DNA from: Anisakis pegreffii
Lineage: Eukaryota; Nematoda; Chromadorea; Rhabditida; Anisakidae
Direction: 5' to 3'
Assembly (NCBI GenBank): GCA_035041965.1
Contig: JAPYMA010003014.1
Coordinates: 372,001 to 436,000, forward strand
Length of the DNA stretch: 64,000 nt
Positions within the stretch are counted from its first letter, which is position 1, and every line of letters begins with the position of its first letter. Positions 24,901 to 30,900 of this stretch are shown one piece after another. The notes beneath the pieces are model-generated. The model was not told the DNA's origin. It did no database searches and worked only from the letters and a program-made list of their open reading frames with translations. The position numbers and the translations under genes are program-made.

Positions 24901-27900
24901 ACCTTCTCCACAACAAATGGACGCGATTCAGCTTCTGCCATCCGCTTCACAGACTCAATGTGCTCAATTTCTTCCTGTGTCAATTCGTATTGTTCTGTAA
25001 CCGATGGCTTGTGCTTTTCCTGCTGTTCCTGAAGCTGTCGCTCAAACGAGCTCTGCTCGGCCATTCTTTTGACATATTCAATGTGCTCGAGTTCCTCTTG
25101 AGATAAAACCGGTTGAATTGAATCAGATTTCAGATCTGTGGCATACGAGGCAATAGCTATATCTATTGATTCCACTTGTTGATCAATCGCTTGCTCAACA
25201 ATAACATCTTCATCCGCACCCGACGTTGAGCTCGATTCTTGAGAGATTAGATATTCCTCCTCAGGAGCAACCGCTTCAGGTGTCTCACTTCTTTCAGATA
25301 CAGCAGAAGTGGATTCCTCAACCATCTGCACAACAAATGGACTTGGTTCAGCTTCCGCCATCCGCTTCACAGACTCAATGTGCTCAATCTCTTCCTGTGT
25401 CAATTCGTATTGTTCTGTAACCGATGGCTTGTGCTTTTCCTGCTCTTCCTGAAGCTGTCGCTCAAACGAGCTCTGCTCGGCCATTCTTTTGACATATTCG
25501 ATATGCTCGAGTTCCTCTTTGGTTAAAATCGGTTCAGTTGAACCAGCTTTCATCTCTGTGGTCAAAGAGGCAACGGTTATATCCGTTGATTCCTCCTGTT
25601 GATCGATCGCATCCTCAACAATCTCGCCCTCATCTGCACCCGATGTTGAGCTCGATTCTTGAGACATTAGATATTCCTCCTTCGGAGCGACCGCTTCAGG
25701 TGTCTCACTCCTCTCAGATACAGCAGAAGTAAATTCCTCAACCTTCTCCACAACAAATGGACGCGATTCAGCTTCTGCCAACCGCTTCACAGACTCAATG
25801 TGCTCAATTTCTTCCTGCGTCAATTCATATTGTTCTGTAACCGATGGCTTGTGCTTTTCCTGCTCTTCCTGAAGCTGTCGCTCAAACGAGCTCTGCTCGG
25901 CCATTCTTTTGACATATTCAATATGCTCGAGATCCTCTTTGGATAAAATCGGTTCAGTTGAATCAGCTTTTATATCCGTGGTCAAAGAGGCAACGGTTAT
26001 GTCCGATGATTCCTCCTGTTGATCGATCGCATCCTCAACAATCTCGCCTTCATCTGCACCCGACGTTGAGCTCGATTCTTGAGACATTAGATATTCCTCC
26101 TCCGGAGCGACCGCTTCAGGTGTCTCACTCCTCTCAGATACAGCAGAAGTAAATTCCTCAACCTTCTCCACAACAAATGGACGCGATTCAGCTTCTGCCA
26201 ACCGCTTCACAGACTCAATGTGCTCAATTTCTTCCTGCGTCAATTCATATTGTTCTGTAACCGATGGTTTGTGCTTTTCCTGCTCTTCCTGAATTTGACG
26301 TTCAAACGAGCCCTGTTCAGCTAGTCTTTTGACATATTCAATGTGTTCGAGTTCCTCTTGGCTTAAAAGGGGTTGAATTGAATCAGTTTTCAGATCTGTG
26401 ACGTACGAGGCAATAGTTATATCTATTGATTCCTCTTGTTGATCAATCGCTTGCTCAACACTCACACCTTCATCCGCACCCGACGTTGAGATTGATTCCT
26501 GAGGGATTAGATTTTCCTCCTCAGGAGCGACCGCTTCAGGTGTCTCACTCCTCTCAGATACAGCAGAAGTGAATTCGTCAACCTTCTCCACAACAAATGG
26601 ACTTGGTTCAGCGTCTGCCATCCGCTTCACAGACTCAATGTGGTCAATTTCTTCCTGTGTCAATTCGTATTTTTCAGTAACCGATGGCTTGTGCTTTTCC
26701 TGCTCTTCCTGATGCTGTCGCTCAAACGAGCTCTGCTCGGCCATTCTTTTGACATGTTCGATATGCTCGAGTTCCTCTTTGGTTAAAATCGGTTCAGTTG
26801 AATCAGCTTTCATATCTGTGGTCAAAGAGGCAACGGTTATATCCGTTGATTCCTCCTGCTGATCGATCGCATCCTCAACAATCTCGCCTTCATCTGCACC
26901 CGATGTTGAGATCGATTCTTGAGACATTAGATATTCCTCCTCAGGAGCGACCGCTTCAGGTGTCTCACTCCTCTCAGATACAGCAGAAGTAAATTCCTCA
27001 ACCTTCTCCACAACAAATGGACGCGATTCAGCTTCTGCCAACCGCTTCACAGACTCAATGTGCTCAATTTCTTCCTGCGTCAATTCATATTGTTCTGTAA
27101 CCGATGGCTTGTGCCTTTCCTGCTCTTCCTGAATTTGACGTTCAAACGAGCCCTGTTCAGCTAGTCTTTTGACATATTCAATGTGTTCGAGTTCCTCTTG
27201 AGATAGAACCGGTTGAATTGAATCAGATTTCAGATCTGTGACGTACGAGGCAATAGTTATATCTATTGATTCCTCTTGTTGATCAATCGCTTGCTCAACA
27301 CTCACACCTTCATCCGCACCCGACGTTGAGATTGATTCCTGAGCGATTAGATTTTCCTCCTCAGGAGCGACCGCTTCAGGTGTCTCACTGCTCTCAGATA
27401 CAGCAGAAGTGAATTCGTCAACCTTCTCCACAACAAATGGACTTGGTTCAGCGTCTGCCATCCGCTTCACAGACTCAATGTGGTCAATTTCTTCCTGTGT
27501 CAATTCGTATTGTTCAGTAACCGATGGCTTGTGCTTTTCCTGCTCTTCCTGAAGTTGACGTTCAAACGAGCTCTGCTCGGCCATTCTTTTGACATATTCA
27601 ATGTGTTCGAGTTCCTCTTGAGATAAAACCGGTTGAATTGAATCAGATTTCAGATCTGTGACGTACGAGGCAATAGTTATATCTATTGATTCCTCTTGTT
27701 GATCAATCGCTTGCTCAACACTCACACNNNNNNNNNNNNNNNNNNNNNNNNNNNNNNNNNNNNNNNNNNNNNNNNNNNNNNNNNNNNNNNNNNNNNNNNN
27801 NNNNNNNNNNNNNNNNNNNNNNNNNNNTTTAGAAATTCCTCCTCAATAGCGACCGCTTCAAGTGTCTCACTACCTTCAGATACAACAGAATTGAATTCGT

Positions 27901-30900
27901 CAGCAGAAATATTCGGTTTTTCTTCAGGTGTCTTTTCCATTCTTGTTTCGTTTATTTCAGGTTCTTGTGATGGTGTGGACGCAAATTGTATGAAGAGATC
28001 TGGGTGTTCCTTGATGTTCCCTTCAGAAGGTTCAACGATTAATCTTGCTTCTTCCATATATGAATCTGATTCATGTTCTCCTTGCACATCCAATTCGTTT
28101 CGTTCATCTACTCGTTTGGCGGTGATTGTGTGAATGCTTCTACGTTCTGCTTCAATTCTATCGATTTCAGAATCAGTTGATTCGATGGAATTTGTAAAGT
28201 ATTCACGAGGAATGTTTTTTGGTTCTACGTTTGCATCGATTGGATCGCGACCGTTCTTTTTGATTGGATCGCTCAACTCGCTTCGTTCAGTGTCATCAAT
28301 ACATTCTCTTCTTCTATCATGAAAATTATTGTCGGTTAGAAATGCTTGTTGATCCTCTTCAACACTTACTGTATTCTTTTTATTTTCAATTATGTTTGTT
28401 GACCTCCTTAAAAAATTTTCTCCATTGTGTTGGATGCAGCTGTCGTTTTCATAGAATCCTCCATTCACTCTTGCCCGCATATCTTCTTCATAATCGTATT
28501 CTTCACTTAATATTCTATAGTAATCTATCGCTGATCCGTCACTCTCCGACTGGTCGTCTGACTCTGTATCAGCGGAATTCACTGAATCCATCGAACGAAT
28601 ATTTTGAGAGAGTATTTCGGCTGATTCGGTCAGCACTTTAATAACTATATGCTTCCATAGCTCGTCAACAAACAGCCGAATTATATTTTCCAATTTTAAA
28701 TCTGCGGCAGTTCTGCATCTGATCCGTTCGCTAGGTGTTTTGTTGTCGAAATCGTTCGTTTCGTTGTTTAGATCAAACTCTTCTCCGCAAACTGTAATAT
28801 CCTGTTCTTCTTCCAACACTGTGTAATATACATCGGCTGAAGAGCATTCGGTTCCATACCGTTCTGGAATATGTTGAGCTTTACAAAAATATTACCTTTT
28901 TTTGATCAAATGTGAATGTATTTAGATAGGAGAAAGATCAGTTTTATGCGCAGCTGAGTTCGTTCGTCCATTTTTGAATATTTTTAATTATTCCTTCAAT
29001 GAAAGCGAGAATGCTTGTTCAATTTTCTTGTATCACCGAAAGTGCGTGATAATGCTGCTATTATGGAGCATTCAAGTTTACAATTCCTATTTGGTATTCT
29101 TATGTTTTCTTTTTGTTCCTATGAACGTGTCATTCGCGTCAACCATGTTGTTTTTTCAAGAGAAGTAGCGTGGTTAGGGAATGATATTTTTAACATTAGT
29201 TAGGCGCCGTACTCAAATGATATAATAATTCATGAAGAAATATTTCCTAGGTTTTGAAATGAACATTTGGTCGATGGATCGGGAAAATTTTCCTCTCAAC
29301 CAATAAAAATAAATCGTTTCCTTACCGTAATGATCAGCAGAGAGATCACCAAGGGCCGACTGAGATCTGTTAAACTGATTGCTTTCCTGCTGTAAAATGC
29401 GCGTCAGTGACTGGATACAATCGAATGAAATCGAAAGCTTATTCAATGATGTCGTGAAGTGAAGAGGAGCGTCATTAGGTTCAGCATCTTCCATAACATC
29501 CTCCTCGAAAGATTGCGAGAAATCATTGAACTGTTTTGAGTGCAATTCAGGTAGGCGAGTTTTTAACTCGAAATAGGCCCAGTTCAAAATATCGGTTGCC
29601 AATCGGTCACAGTATGTATTTAACAATTTTTCTCGTTCACACTCGTTAAGCGAATGAAGTTCTTCGTATAACATATCGAAAATCTGGGCACATATTCTTC
29701 TACAGAACGCGTCCAACTGAGCGGAATACGAAATAGAAGGCACACTATCTGCGACTGCCATCATGCATATATGACGGGACAAGCGTGTCGAATAGTCGTC
29801 CATCAAGGAACCAGGATATACGATAGTAGGAATTTCAAACTGATGGCACTCTGAAAATGCTTCCAGTCGTTAACAACATAGCAAAACTCTGTTAAGCTGC
29901 AAACTTACAGTGCAATAAAGCAATGTTTTATTTTGATGTTTTATTTCGAATAAATTCTGTATCCATTCATTCAAATTATCTAGACATTCAGTTTCGTTGC
30001 TCAGCTAATTCCTTGGTGATCACATCAAAACGATATTCTGAACTGATTCTCCGTAGTTGCGAAGTGATCGCAACCATTACCACTGTTCGATATCTTCGAT
30101 GTTTGTAAATATCTTCTATAGTTAACAGGTTATGTTGAAAACTATTTTTGAATTCAATATCGTAATCAAACAATCATTCACCATCACTTATTTGTGTTGA
30201 AAGAACATCGCCACCGTCGTTGTCAAGAGCACTGAACCAATTCGAAATACTTTCACCCAATAATTTCATTCCCAATGAGAAATGTGATGATGGAGCAACT
30301 AAAGAAGACGTTACTAAAATTTTGTAAGTGATCTTAAGTTTTGAGAATTGCATACTCTTAATTCGTGATGAGGCAGGTGGATGAATGAGATGAAACAGAC
30401 AAATTATGGGACATGAACTCATTATGCACAGCTCACACTAGAGACTTTCAAAGGTAAATATGGCTAATCGTTAGTGGAAGCCAATCAAGATCAAGTGAAT
30501 TCGGTCGAGATTTCAGATTATAGTCGGAAACTGCAACATTTTGTTTCTTAGCTTAAGAAACAAGATGTCAAAACTCGAATGCAACGATAGAAAAAAATTT
30601 GGTCTGCTTAGCTGTTGAAATTATTCATTCTGTGTTCAACCTATAGGGGAGAAGTGATCAGCTTCTAAAGCAAGAAGGTAATCGAACAACAACTTTTTAA
30701 TCATATTCTGTTCTTTTGTCGAAGTCTCATTTCACCTCTGAAAGAATCACCCCAGCATTGAAAATGGTTACGACTCACGTGATCGCTTTGCTGGCGTACT
30801 ATTGTTTGAACCCATCGAGCTCAACGAACTCGGTGGTTGTTCCGTGTATGAGGTGGCAACAGAGGGTGGCGGTGCTGGTATCGCAATCACTTCAAGCGCT

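Noticed and set aside
24698..26992. Several near-identical 64-codon plus-strand ORFs
   Set aside because: They recur every 420 or 840 bp opposite the repeat exon and are antisense shadows of the array.
21540..27727. CRISPR-like or satellite interpretation of the 420-bp repeats
   Set aside because: The repeats are coding, period-locked to codons and carry coding-type variation; no spacers, and the host is eukaryotic.
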